From an uncultured Bryobacterales bacterium (GTDB taxonomy: Bacteria > Acidobacteriota > Terriglobia > Bryobacterales > UBA6623): a DNA stretch of 64,000 bases. The stretch covers positions 186,001 through 250,000 of the forward strand of contig CATOTH010000009.1 of NCBI GenBank assembly GCA_951813065.1. Direction: 5' to 3'. Both the position numbers and the translations under genes were made by a program. The notes beneath the pieces are model-generated. The model saw only the letters and a list, made by a program, of their open reading frames with translations. It did not search any database and had not been told where the DNA came from. Of the stretch, positions 1 through 9,255 are shown in pieces (position 1 is the stretch's first letter; every line of letters begins with the position of its first letter).

Positions 1-121
1 GAGGGGTAGCCTGAGTCAGCAGGCAGAAGATTTCCGCTGTGGACCGCAGGCAACGCGAACAGGAAGTGCTGAGTTTCGGAGAATCCGGTGCGGTGTCGGT
101 TTCTCCCACGGAAGCATGGAC

Positions 122-1292
122 ATGGAATCATGACGTGAGTTTCTACGGCAGCGGTTGATCGACTCGGCGGCGCTGACCGCCGCAGCCAGTCTGCCGACTG
201 GACTGGCTGCGGAAACGGAGGGCGGTAGACAAGCCCGTATTGGCGTGGTCGGTGGCGGATTCGGGACTTAGTTCTACTGGCACGAGCATCCGAATTGCAC
301 AGTCGCCGCGGTGGCTGACTTGCGTGCAGACCGTCGCGAGAGGCTCCGCCAGACTTATCGCTGTGACACCGCTTACAACTCCCTTGACGAGATGCTTCGG
401 GGACCCGACAATCTGGACGCCGTTGGCGTTTTCAGCGGAGCGCCCGACCACTTCGCGCATGTCTCCCTGTGTATGAGACACGGTCTGCGCGTGATTTGCG
501 CCGTGCCCGCGGTGATGACTCTCGAGCAGGCCCAGCGCCTGCGAGAACTCGAGGAAAGTACGGGGTTGCACTACATGATGGCGGAAACCAGTTACGCCAG
601 GCAGCCCTGCATCTATGCACGCAACCTGCATGCGGTCGAGGGATTCGGAGAACTCTACTACTCGAACTCGAGTACTACCACGACAGGGGCAGTCTTGACG
701 CTTTGCTTAGCGACAAGTCATCGCGGTTCTACGAGCCGGACGGTTCCCGGTCGTGGCGGTGGGGCCTTCCTCCCATGCACTATCCGACCCACTGTCTCGG
801 CCTGCTGACAGGCGTGACCCGAGAGCGCATCCGTCGAGTCTCGTGCCTGGGTTGGGGCGGAGGGCGTCCCTGGTTCGACGACAACGATTACAACAATCCG
901 TTCTGGAATCAATGCGCGCTGATGCAGACGGACAAGGGGCACATGGTGCTCTACAACGTCTTCAGGCTGGTCGGCGGCCACGGCGAGTGCGCCCGATTGT
1001 TTGGATAGCGGGGTTCGCTACACATGGCAATCCGCGGCTTGAACGAGCACGTCTGGGTACCCCGTTCCACCGCGCTTGACCGTCGTGAAACCTTGCAAGA
1101 GATCGATGTTCCGGACTACTGGAAGAGCGAAATGCTGCCCGCTCCCATGCGCCACGGTAGCGGTCCACCATTACGCCGCCGATCGACGTCTACGAATCCC
1201 TCGCGATGACCGTGCCCGGCATCGTGGCTCACGACTCAGCGCCACTCGACGGAGAGCAGCTGTCGGTGCCCGGCTTCGACCGGTCGGACTGA
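122..1292 (+). pseudogene. Decayed Gfo/Idh/MocA family oxidoreductase
   Basis: The remains of an exported NAD(P)-dependent sugar dehydrogenase-like protein can be read across three frames. It starts MES at 122, where a TGA at 131 replaces what was probably an Arg codon of the twin-arginine motif (RREFL follows). The Rossmann segment IGVVGGGFG is followed by TAG at 269-271. The frame then runs through a dehydrogenase core (GVFSGAPDHFAHV; Met-Ala-Glu-Thr-Ser-Tyr region) to a frameshift near 655-665. The second frame holds a segment rich in His, Gly and Asp (DDNDYNNPFWNQC), a TAG at 1006-1008, and RGSLHMAIRGLNEH. A further shift near 1160 leads to DVYESLAMTVPGIVAH and TGA at 1290. The family is recognised from this order of motifs; the gene is dead. 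Its relatives at 26.3 and 61.9 kb are intact. Confidence 0.8.
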
Positions 1293-1496
1293 CCAGTTCT
1301 TCCGCAACTATGCGCCCTTCGAGCGCACTTGCACGCTACGAGGAGGCGACCCACCGTGCCCGGGGAGGATCAAACAGGCGGTTGGGTTCTTCTGCTGCGT
1401 CATGGAATGACGCCGTTGTCTGAGGACATTTTGCCGAGGAACGGCATTCTCATTGCGGGCCTCGCCACCGAATCGTCGACGGATGGTCTCTCCGAG

Positions 1497-4496
1497 CTAT
1501 CGATCTGGTGGTTCGGCGGGATTGTTCGGATTCAATCGCCGGTAGGCGTCCGTTCCTTGCAGCTCTTTCCGGCCCTTCGCCATGTCCCACGGCGATGTGC
1601 CTTCAAGGTCCTCTGCCTCCGGGTCAGCGCCCGCATCCAAGAGTGCCGCTATGTGCTCCGGCGATCCGTACATGGCCGCCATATGCAAGGGTCGTTGGCC
1701 CCTCTGGTTACCGGCATCGGCCGGGGTGCCTGCTCCGACCAGGGCGGATATGCTCTCCAGTTCGCCCCACGCCGCCGCCTCATGCAAGGGCGTTTCGCCG
1801 GACCGGTCCCGAGCCTTGGGATCCGCTCCGTTGTCGAGTAGGAATCTGACGTTTCGGGGCTCGTTTCCTCTCGCCGCCCCGTGCAATGGACTCCTCCCCT
1901 GGTCGTCTCGAACTCTCGGATCTGCACCCCGGTCAATTAGTGCGGAAAGATTCTCAGGAGAGCCGTAGCTCGCCGCGTCAAAGATTGGCGTTTGCCCGAA
2001 TCGATTCGTGGCATTCACGTCCGCGCCGGCCTCGACGAGCAAGGCGATACCCTCGGGCGTGCCGAATGCGGCAACTTGGTGCAGTGGGGTCCCATCATAC
2101 TGGTCACCCGCATCAACGCTTGCCCCCGCACTGATCAGGATCGATTTGTGCTCGGTGCTGGACCACGCGGCCTCGTGCAAAGGGGTGCGTCCGTCACCAT
2201 TCCTGGCGTGAGGGTTGGCGCCTGCCGCGAGTAGCGCGACGAGGTTTTCCGACGTCTTGGCCTTCGTCGCCAGATGCAGTGGCGTATCGCCGGCATCGTC
2301 GCCGATGTCGATGCCCGCGCCGCCTTCGAGAAGCGCTGCGATACTTTCCGGAATGCCGTCCTTGGCCGCTGTGTGCAGAGGAGTCCGGCCCGCGTTGTCG
2401 CGTAGGAGAACATCCACTCCCGCATCGATCAACGCTTCGATGCATTGCGCGACGCCAGCACGGTTTCTCGCTTCCACGTCCGGGTCGGGAGAGAGACCCA
2501 GAAACGAGACCATAGACCAGTCCTTCGAAGGGTTGGCGGCCGCAGCCGTGTGCAGCGGTGTCTGACCGGATTCATCTCGCGCATTGATGTCCGCGCCAGC
2601 ATCGACAAGCACAGTGACGTGTTCTGGATTTCCGCTCTCCGCCGCGGAATGCAGCGGAGTCTCGCCATCCTCGTCCCGGGCGTGGATATCAGCCCCGGAA
2701 TCGATTAACGCCGCGATGTTTGCCGCCAGGGAGGCGCTCCGGGTCACTGCCACAACTTCGGCTGGATCGAGATCCAAGATCGAGGCCCAATTCGCGCTCA
2801 TCGAATTGTAGACGGACACGGTGGTGTGCAGTGAGGTCCGGCCGGATTCGTCTCGCACATTGACATCCACGCCAGCATCGACAAGCGCAGCGATGTATTC
2901 CGGCTGTCCTTGTACTGCGGCCGCATGCAGCAACGTTCCGCCGAACTGGTCACGGGCATGGATGTCCGCGCCGGCGTCGAGCAAGAGTGCGATACTCGCC
3001 AGCCTGCTGGCCGTGTCCGGCCAGCTCATATCCGGGACATCCTCGACGGGCAACTTGAAGAATGTTGGTAGGGCCGCATTTGTCACTGCTGCGTGCAGGG
3101 GCGTCACTCCGAATTGGGTCTGCGATCCGACCTCTCCCCCAGCTTTGAGAATTGCCGCGACATGGTCCGGACGCCCGGCGTTCGCCGCCGCGTGCAGCGG
3201 AGTCTCTGTATTCGGCCCGCCCGCAAGGCTTGCCCCGTCATCAATGCACCGAGCCACGTCTCGGGGAGATGCAAGGAGGAAGAAAAGCGGAGACGTCCAT
3301 TGAGTGCAATCCGCCAGGACCACCGCCGGGTCTGAGACTTGCTGCGATTCAAACCCCTCCCTGATGGCATCCAGCATTGACTTGCCATCTTGGAGTGTCC
3401 TTGGATCCGCGCCGGCCTCCAGAAGGGCATTTTGGGTCTCTGGCGAGCCGAACTCTGCAGCTGTACGCAAGGGTGTCCAGCCGATCTGATTTCGGCTCTC
3501 GAGTTCCCCACCAACTTCAACGAGCGCTGCGATCTTCTCCGACGAGCGTGACGACATCGCCGCCGCATGGAGCGGCGTGCCGCCGGTGTTCTCTTGCGCA
3601 TTCGAATCCGCTCCCGCGTCGGCCAGGGCGCGGATGTTCTCCGGCGAGCGGGAAAAGCGCGCCGCGGCGTGCATTGGAGTCTCTCCTGAATCATCCTTGG
3701 CACTCGTGTCCGCCCCAGCATCCACGAGGATTCCGATTTCCACTGGCGTGGCAAAGGCCGCAGCCACGTGGAGAGGGGTGTCGCCGTGCTCGTCTAGTGC
3801 GTTGACTGCCGCGCCAGCCTTGAGGAGTGCCTTGATGCCCCTCGAGTTGCGGGATTGGGCGGCCGCGTGGAGCGGGGTGTTGCCGCGCTCGTCGCGGGCG
3901 CTCAAGTCCGCGCCTGATTCGAGGAGTGCAACAAGGTTCTGAGGTGCGTGGCGGCGATCCGCATCGTGAAGGGGCGTCTCGCCATCCTTGTCGCGGGCAT
4001 TGACGTCCGCGCCGGCATCCAGCAGGGCTTTGATGTTCGCCACCGTGCTGCGGCTTGCCGCCAAATGGAGGGGTGTCTTACCGCTCTCGTCGCTTGCATC
4101 AACGCCTGCGCCGGCATCAACGAGGGCCGCGATGTTCTCCGGACTGCCGTCCCAGGTTTCCGCGGCCAAATGGAGCGGCGTCCGGCCCTTGGCATCCCTA
4201 TCATCCAAGTCGGCGCCATGGTCGACAAGAGCGCGGATCTGTGCTGGCCCTCCATAGACCGCCGCCAAATGCAACGGTGTCGAGCCGGAGGAATCACGCT
4301 CCTTGGGGTTGCTTCCAGCGTTGATGCAACGGTAAACGTCCTGGGCATCGGCGTTCCGGAAGAATACTCGTGTGTTCCAGCGATTGCAATCCACCTCAGC
4401 CCAAACTGGGGTGGTGAGGACAGCGATTGTCGCGGCGGCCAGGCAGGCGGAGCGCGGAGCGATCAGATCTCTTGGGGTGATTCCAAGGCTGTTCAT
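1497..4496 (-). CDS. Very large exported ankyrin-repeat protein
   Basis: The 999-residue product begins with a Sec-type signal peptide (hydrophobic stretch about residues 15-32, likely cleavage after Val-Trp-Ala) and is otherwise almost entirely ankyrin repeats. About 24 copies of a 33-residue unit with TPLH at the helix start can be counted, in two blocks. Each block opens with a related capping segment (DCNRWNTRVFF...DVYRCI near residue 36 and DCTQWTSPLFF...DVARCI near residue 400), so the protein probably arose by duplication of a capped array. No catalytic domain is visible. Ankyrin repeats mediate protein-protein binding; export implies a periplasmic or extracellular partner, possibly a host protein if the organism is a symbiont (inference). 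The length comes from the repeats, which also create long antisense open frames that are not genes. Confidence 0.9.
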   Translation of the reverse strand: MNSLGITPRDLIAPRSACLAAATIAVLTTPVWAEVDCNRWNTRVFFRNADAQDVYRCINAGSNPKERDSSGSTPLHLAAVYGGPAQIRALVDHGADLDDRDAKGRTPLHLAAETWDGSPENIAALVDAGAGVDASDESGKTPLHLAASRSTVANIKALLDAGADVNARDKDGETPLHDADRRHAPQNLVALLESGADLSARDERGNTPLHAAAQSRNSRGIKALLKAGAAVNALDEHGDTPLHVAAAFATPVEIGILVDAGADTSAKDDSGETPMHAAARFSRSPENIRALADAGADSNAQENTGGTPLHAAAMSSRSSEKIAALVEVGGELESRNQIGWTPLRTAAEFGSPETQNALLEAGADPRTLQDGKSMLDAIREGFESQQVSDPAVVLADCTQWTSPLFFLLASPRDVARCIDDGASLAGGPNTETPLHAAANAGRPDHVAAILKAGGEVGSQTQFGVTPLHAAVTNAALPTFFKLPVEDVPDMSWPDTASRLASIALLLDAGADIHARDQFGGTLLHAAAVQGQPEYIAALVDAGVDVNVRDESGRTSLHTTVSVYNSMSANWASILDLDPAEVVAVTRSASLAANIAALIDSGADIHARDEDGETPLHSAAESGNPEHVTVLVDAGADINARDESGQTPLHTAAAANPSKDWSMVSFLGLSPDPDVEARNRAGVAQCIEALIDAGVDVLLRDNAGRTPLHTAAKDGIPESIAALLEGGAGIDIGDDAGDTPLHLATKAKTSENLVALLAAGANPHARNGDGRTPLHEAAWSSTEHKSILISAGASVDAGDQYDGTPLHQVAAFGTPEGIALLVEAGADVNATNRFGQTPIFDAASYGSPENLSALIDRGADPRVRDDQGRSPLHGAARGNEPRNVRFLLDNGADPKARDRSGETPLHEAAAWGELESISALVGAGTPADAGNQRGQRPLHMAAMYGSPEHIAALLDAGADPEAEDLEGTSPWDMAKGRKELQGTDAYRRLNPNNPAEPPDR

Positions 4497-4903
4497 TTGC
4501 TGGTGCGTTCATTGTAGGGGGCGGCTGATCCTCCGCCAGGCTTGAACGCAACTCCTCACCGACTGACTCGCAATGGGAGGAGCGTTGGCATCGTCAGGCT
4601 CGACGCCTCGGTCGGCACAGTGCCCGTGAGGCCCCACCGAGTAGCGCAGACCCCATCGAAGGCACTGGTTCTTGACCACCGCTGATTCGTGATTGGTTGG
4701 ATGGGGCTATGGTGGAAAATCAGCCGTTGGGACACGGAAACTGTGGCGGATTGCCGCGGAGAATCGGGTTTTGTTGCGCTGCTGGGAGCGCTGGCAGGGG
4801 GGCACCGCCGAGTTGGGAGCACCGGCAGCCGCCACGAGGCGCAGGGGGGCCGTCCGCCATGCCGTGACGGACCTGATTCCGGGGCTGCGGAGCGGAATCC
4901 GCG
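4497..4903. other. Intergenic, left flank of the ISAs1-type element
   Basis: No gene was recognised between the start of the ankyrin gene and the 3' end of the transposase. The segment includes the proposed left end of the insertion sequence near 4676-4707. The rest has no convincing coding signal. Confidence 0.5.
4676..4707 (+). repeat. Proposed left terminal inverted repeat of the ISAs1-type element
   Basis: The segment contains GCTGATTC (4681-4688) and GATGGGG (4700-4706). Both are matched in inverted orientation at the right end, with interrupted similarity in between. A nearby AATCAGC (4718-4724) also pairs with GCTGATT to make a local hairpin. Confidence 0.4.
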
Positions 4904-6685
4904 CTAACCGGGATTCAACAGCAGTTGCAGCGCCTCGTCACGGTTGCCCGCGTAGTACGTTTGCGCGTTCGGCACCGTGTCGTCTGGCCGCTGCGACAAC
5001 AGCAGCGCCAGCGCCAGATTGTTCAGCGCCGCGGAGTTAGACGGGCCGTGACCGGTGCGGATGCGGCTGCGATCCTCTCCCAGCGAGACGTCGCGGCGAT
5101 AGTGGTTGGCGCTCTCCACCTGCCAGTGACCACGCTGCAACGCCAGCAGCTCCTGAGCCGAGGCGGCCTTCTCAGACAGCGAGGTGAGGCCATAGCTGTA
5201 GCTGATCGACACGGGGCCGTTCAGCCGTTGGCAGGTCTCGTGCTGGATGCGATAGGCCTGCTTGGCATGCGGGTACGGCAGCAGTTTGGGATGCGGCGTG
5301 AAGACCTCGATCGAACGCCGCTCCCAGTGTTTGTTGCGCGAGCGCTGCCAGCGCTCTTCCTGCCAACTACGCTGAGCGCCCAAGCCCCAGTTCAGCTCGG
5401 TCAGCGTCGCCCAGGTTTGCGGGCAGTTGCCCTTGATGCGCACCAGCACCTGCCCGCCGTGCTGCTCGATGATCGCCCGCTGGGTCTCTTGGCCCGCATG
5501 CCCGGCGTCCAGCGTCACCACCTTCCCACGCAGATCCACATCCTCCAGCAACGCCCGCAAGGCACCCTGCTCGCCGCCTTCCTCGCGGTAGCTGCGGCTC
5601 GCCAGCGGCAGGCCCGTGGCATGCTCCACCAGCGTCACGGTCTCCCAGTGCAGACCCTCCGCCGTCAGCCGGTTCGCCCCGCGGATGCGCTTGCCGTCCG
5701 CCGCCAACGCCTGCGGCTGCGCCACCAGCGGCTGCGTCCAGCGCTGGATCATGCGCTCCAGCGAGGTCGGGTCGGTCCGCTCCATGACCCGCTGGAAGGT
5801 CGTGTCCGAGGGCGTCACGTACTCCCTCTCGCGTGCGTTCCAGCGGCACCCCAAGGCCCGTAACTCATGCTGCTTCAACGTCTTCGAGTACGCTTCCGCG
5901 GCCCTGCCGCCGTGCTTGCCCGCCAGCTTCGCCAGCACCAGCAGCGCCAGCACCACGCCCAGCCCATGCCGCTTGCCGTGGCAACTCCGACTGTCCTCCA
6001 CCTCCTCCAACTGCTCCCGCAGCGAGCGCAATTCGCGCTCCCCGTAGCGCACCTCCACCGGCCGACAAGACCACTCCGGCCGATCCTTCGGATCCGCCAG
6101 CCGCTGTCGCGCCCCCGCCTGCAATTCATACACCCACATCACCTTCTTCTGCCCGTGTTTGTCGGTGTACTTGCCGTTCGAGCGCGCATAGCCCTTGCTC
6201 AACCCCAGCTTGACCCAGTTCGACGCCAGATACACCGTGCCCCGATACTTCTGCGGATCGACGAACGTTTCTGCCAATTCCAGCGGATGCCCCCAGCGTG
6301 CCTGCCAGTCCGCGCTCAGCCGCCGCAGGTTCAACCCCAGCACGCGCGAGGCCAGATTTTTCACGCCCGTGCCCTGTGCTAACACCACGAAGCGCGTGTT
6401 GTTGGCGATCAGGTGCAAGCGCTGGAACTGCACTGCCTTGTGCCAGCCCAGCCACTGCTCGCGCGGGCGGCACTGGAAGACCCCCGTTTGCCAGCCCAGC
6501 AGCGCCAGCCACTCACCCTGCCATTCGGCGACATAGCGCAGCCCGCGCCCTGCGAACTGCTTGAAGCCTAACGGGTGCTGCTGGTCCATCAGCGCATCCC
6601 AGCGCAGGCGCTCGTCTGGCCGTATCAGGCGCAACGTCACCTCCTTGACCACCGGCACTGTTGCGGAACCTCTCTGCGCGTCCAT
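4904..6685 (-). CDS. ISAs1-family transposase with N-terminal DruA-like (DUF4338) domain
   Basis: The 593-residue protein has two parts. Residues about 10-200 look like the DUF4338 domain known from DruA of the Druantia anti-phage system (IRPDERLRWDALMDQQHPLG, LHLIANNTRFVVL, LGLNLRRLSADWQ, GTVYLASNW). Residues about 235-590 are an ISAs1 transposase: the LVLAKLAGKHGGRA N-terminal region, LAADGKRIRGA with a candidate catalytic Asp, VVTLDAGHAGQETQ, RGHWQVES, and a final segment with DRSRIRTGHGP and ALNNLALAL. The open frame has no break, so the element may still be active. The fusion makes it larger than a typical ISAs1 transposase of under 400 residues. The role of the DruA-like part in transposition is unknown. 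Confidence 0.85.
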   Translation of the reverse strand: MDAQRGSATVPVVKEVTLRLIRPDERLRWDALMDQQHPLGFKQFAGRGLRYVAEWQGEWLALLGWQTGVFQCRPREQWLGWHKAVQFQRLHLIANNTRFVVLAQGTGVKNLASRVLGLNLRRLSADWQARWGHPLELAETFVDPQKYRGTVYLASNWVKLGLSKGYARSNGKYTDKHGQKKVMWVYELQAGARQRLADPKDRPEWSCRPVEVRYGERELRSLREQLEEVEDSRSCHGKRHGLGVVLALLVLAKLAGKHGGRAAEAYSKTLKQHELRALGCRWNAREREYVTPSDTTFQRVMERTDPTSLERMIQRWTQPLVAQPQALAADGKRIRGANRLTAEGLHWETVTLVEHATGLPLASRSYREEGGEQGALRALLEDVDLRGKVVTLDAGHAGQETQRAIIEQHGGQVLVRIKGNCPQTWATLTELNWGLGAQRSWQEERWQRSRNKHWERRSIEVFTPHPKLLPYPHAKQAYRIQHETCQRLNGPVSISYSYGLTSLSEKAASAQELLALQRGHWQVESANHYRRDVSLGEDRSRIRTGHGPSNSAALNNLALALLLSQRPDDTVPNAQTYYAGNRDEALQLLLNPG

Positions 6686-6752
6686 ACCCTAGGCATACAC
6701 GAATGCGCGGAAAATAGCCAGCCCCTTGTCTAACTTCTTGAGCCTGAGGTTA

Positions 6753-6780
6753 CCCCATCGAATAAAGAATCAGCCGTGGG
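6753..6780 (-). repeat. Proposed right terminal inverted repeat of the ISAs1-type element
   Basis: On the plus strand this reads CCCCATC, then GAATCAGC after a short gap. These are the complements of GATGGGG and GCTGATTC at the left end. It lies upstream of the transposase start, as expected for the 5' end of the element. Confidence 0.4.
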
Positions 6781-6783
6781 TTC

Positions 6784-6814
6784 TTGACACGCCCAGCTCT
6801 TGGCCAACTAAAGA
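6784..6814 (+). promoter_or_regulatory. Possible sigma-70 promoter at the IS edge
   Basis: A perfect TTGACA (6784-6789) is followed at 19 bases by TAAAGA (6809-6814), a weak -10. It sits just outside the proposed IS end and 20 bases before the ATG at 6835, so the insertion may have supplied or displaced the promoter of the sugar isomerase-like gene. The spacing is long, so confidence is low. Confidence 0.35.
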
Positions 6815-6834
6815 TCTGGTAAAGTGGCACGGCC

Positions 6835-7755
6835 ATGGCTTGGAGCAGACGCGCCTTCCTGTCCAGTGGCTTCGCCGCTGCAGCAGCTAGCAGTGTCGCG
6901 GGGGCACAAAGGAAATTCACCATCGCGTTCGTACCGGGAAGCATAGGCATCGAGGCAGATCAGGGGCGTTCGATCGAGCTAGCGTCGAAGCACGGCTTCG
7001 AGTCTGTTGAGCCATTCGGCAATCAACTCCAGGCCGAGGGCTCCGCGGCGCATGTCGAGGCGCTTGAAGCCGCCGGGCTGCAATGGGCCGCCGCGAGGCT
7101 CTCTGTGAGCCTGCGCGTCGACGAGGCTGCCTTCGCGAGCGGTCTCGCGGAATTGCCTGCGGAAGCCAAGGCCTTGCGTGAAGCCGGAGTCGATCGAGTC
7201 GGCACGGCGATTTCGTCGTATAGCGAAGACCTGAACTATCTGGACAATTTCAAGATCCATGTCGGCCGTCTCAGGAAGGTCGGTGCCGTGCTCGCCGACC
7301 ACGGCTTGCGGCTTGGCCTTGAGTATCTGGGTACCAAGCGACTCTGGACCAGGCACCGCCACGCCTTCGTGCATTCGATGGCCGAGTGCCGGCAACTCAT
7401 CGCCGAGACCGGCCAGGCAAACATTGGGGTCGTCATCGACAGTTGGCACTGGTGGACGGCCGGGGAAACAGCGGACGACATCCTTCAACTGGAGAACAGC
7501 GATGTCGTATCTGCTGACCTCAACGACGCCCCCAGTGGAATCGACCGTGACGAGCAATACGACAACCGCCGTGAACTGCCCGCGACCACTGGTGTCATCG
7601 ATGCCAAGGAGTTCCTCAACGCGCTGGTCACGATCGGGTACGACGGTCCGATCCGCGCCGAGCCATTCAACCAGACCTTGGACGAAATGAACGACGATCA
7701 GGCAAGCCGGATGACTGCCGCCGCGATGCGCAGGGCAGTTGCCCTGATAGGGTGA
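6835..7755 (+). CDS. Exported sugar phosphate isomerase/epimerase-like TIM barrel
   Basis: The 306-residue protein opens with a twin-arginine signal (SRRAFLSSGF, then an Ala-rich region, likely cleaved near residue 25). It continues as a xylose isomerase-like/AP endonuclease 2 type TIM barrel: a GIEADQGRSIELASKHGFES start, LRLGLEYLGTKRLW with a likely metal-ligand Glu, NIGVVIDSWHWW, VVSADLNDAPSG, and a C-terminal PIRAEPFNQ with another likely Glu ligand. The family covers isomerases, epimerases and dehydratases of sugars and inositols, so the substrate cannot be named. The FucP-like transporter follows 154 bases downstream on the same strand and a sulfatase after that, which suggests use of a desulfated sugar. 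Confidence 0.8.
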   Translation: MAWSRRAFLSSGFAAAAASSVAGAQRKFTIAFVPGSIGIEADQGRSIELASKHGFESVEPFGNQLQAEGSAAHVEALEAAGLQWAAARLSVSLRVDEAAFASGLAELPAEAKALREAGVDRVGTAISSYSEDLNYLDNFKIHVGRLRKVGAVLADHGLRLGLEYLGTKRLWTRHRHAFVHSMAECRQLIAETGQANIGVVIDSWHWWTAGETADDILQLENSDVVSADLNDAPSGIDRDEQYDNRRELPATTGVIDAKEFLNALVTIGYDGPIRAEPFNQTLDEMNDDQASRMTAAAMRRAVALIG

Positions 7756-7909
7756 CTGGATGGCGTCCGATGCAGACACGGGCCGAGTGGACGAGAGATT
7801 CGCGAGGCACCCAGGTTTCAATGGAACGCCACGGTTTTCGCGATGGCGCGAAGTGAAGCGGCCAGTCTAGGAGACAGGTGCCTGAAGGAACGGCGCACCG
7901 GGTGAATTC

Positions 7910-9220
7910 GTGAATTTGAATCAATCCGCAACCGAGCAACGCTCCGCGAAACCTAGGCTCGTCCCGCCTGGCATCCTGTGGCCCTTTGTGCTTCTGACGA
8001 GCTGTTTCGCATGGTGGGGTCTTGCGAACAACATGACGGACACGCTCTTGGCGGCGTTCAAGCGCATCCAAAGCATGTCGGATTTCCAGACATCGCTGAT
8101 CCAAATAGCCTTCTATGGCTCCTACTTCTGTTTCGCCCTGCCTGCGGCGCTGTTTATCAAGAAGCGTTCCTACAAGGAGGGAGTCCTGCTTGGCCTCGCC
8201 TTGTTCATCGCCGGTGGCCTACTGTTCTATCCCGCCAGCAAGACGATGGAGTACTGGCACTTCTTGGTATCGCTCTACATCCTCGCGGGCGGCCTGTCGA
8301 TTCTCGAGACGTCGGCAAACCCGTACATCGTTCAACTCGGCCCCGAAGCTACCGGTACCCAAAGGCTGAACCTAGCCCAATCGTTTAATCCGATCGGCTC
8401 GATCCTCGGCGTCGTCATCAGCAAGTTCTTTATCCTTTCCGAACTCAGGCAGCTGTCTGCCGAGGAACGCAGCAACATGGCTGTCGAAGACCTGCAAGCA
8501 GTGCAGGCAAGTGAGCTGGCGGCCGTGATGGGACCGTATGTCACAGTCTCGATCATCCTGATAGTGATCTGGATTCTGATTGCCGTCGCCAAGATGCCAA
8601 GAGCTTCAGATGACTCATCAGCGAGTGCACTGGGTCTCGGATCAGTGGTCGGTCGGTTGCTGAAGAAACGTCAATACGTGTGGGGCGTGGCAGCACAGTT
8701 TTTCTACGTTGGTGCCCAGATTGGCGTGTGGTCTTTCACGATCCGTTACGTGATGCTCGAACTCGACCTCAACGAAGAGCAATCTTCGACCTATTACATT
8801 GCGGCGTTGGTGCTGTTCACTGGTTCACGGTTCGCTTGTACCGGACTCATGCAGTTCTTCGCGCCTCGACAGATTCTGGCCAGCCTGGCGCTGGCAGCAA
8901 TCATCTCTTGTCTGCTGGTCGCCCTGGTCGGCGGGCTCGTTGGCGTCATCGCGCTGGTTGCCATCTCGGCCTGCATGTCGCTCATGTTTCCGACGATCTA
9001 TGGCTTGGCCGTGCGCGGCCTTGGCGACGACACCAAGATCGGCGGATCGGGACTGATCATGGCAATCTTGGGCGGAGCGGTCCTGACCGCAGTGCAGGGG
9101 CAGGTTTCCGACCTTACCGGCAGCATCGGATACTCTTATTTCGTACCGCTTATCTGCTTTGTGGTGATCTTCTTCTACGCAGCCTCGGTAGTCCGTAAGC
9201 CGGTCGCGTGGCGAGCATAG
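7910..9220 (+). CDS. FucP-like MFS sugar transporter
   Basis: The 436-residue protein is a major facilitator with about 12 membrane segments, resembling the L-fucose/glucose-galactose H+ symporter branch. Features are FAWWGLANNMTDTLLAAFK in TM1, ALPAALFIKKRSYK after TM2, ILETSANPYIVQLGP in TM4, and RLNLAQSFNPIGSI in TM5, all characteristic of FucP relatives. Asn in SANPY and the TM1 Asn-Asn are typical. The start is GTG at 7910; no better ATG exists. The sulfatase start lies about 35 bases after its stop on the same strand, so the two are probably cotranscribed. It most likely imports a neutral hexose or deoxyhexose released by the exported enzymes around it; the exact sugar is not determined. 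Confidence 0.85.
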   Translation: MNLNQSATEQRSAKPRLVPPGILWPFVLLTSCFAWWGLANNMTDTLLAAFKRIQSMSDFQTSLIQIAFYGSYFCFALPAALFIKKRSYKEGVLLGLALFIAGGLLFYPASKTMEYWHFLVSLYILAGGLSILETSANPYIVQLGPEATGTQRLNLAQSFNPIGSILGVVISKFFILSELRQLSAEERSNMAVEDLQAVQASELAAVMGPYVTVSIILIVIWILIAVAKMPRASDDSSASALGLGSVVGRLLKKRQYVWGVAAQFFYVGAQIGVWSFTIRYVMLELDLNEEQSSTYYIAALVLFTGSRFACTGLMQFFAPRQILASLALAAIISCLLVALVGGLVGVIALVAISACMSLMFPTIYGLAVRGLGDDTKIGGSGLIMAILGGAVLTAVQGQVSDLTGSIGYSYFVPLICFVVIFFYAASVVRKPVAWRA

Positions 9221-9255
9221 ACCGATTCGACCGACGAGAGGAGCACTTGAACCTG

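Larger units (their letters stand above)
4676..6780 (-). mobile_element. ISAs1-type insertion sequence (proposed limits)
   Basis: One transposase gene fills the element. The limits are proposed from an imperfect inverted pair: the left end carries GCTGATTC and, 11 bases on, GATGGGG, and the right end carries the complement of both, with a three-base spacing difference. Short direct repeats (ACCCCATCGAA and GGTTCTTGAC) also occur at both edges, so the true ends could lie a little further out, about 4650-6790. No clear target duplication was found. Confidence 0.5.

Noticed and set aside
1500..4350. Several long open frames antisense to the ankyrin gene
   Set aside because: They arise from the repetitive GC-rich ankyrin code; they lack family motifs and ribosome sites.
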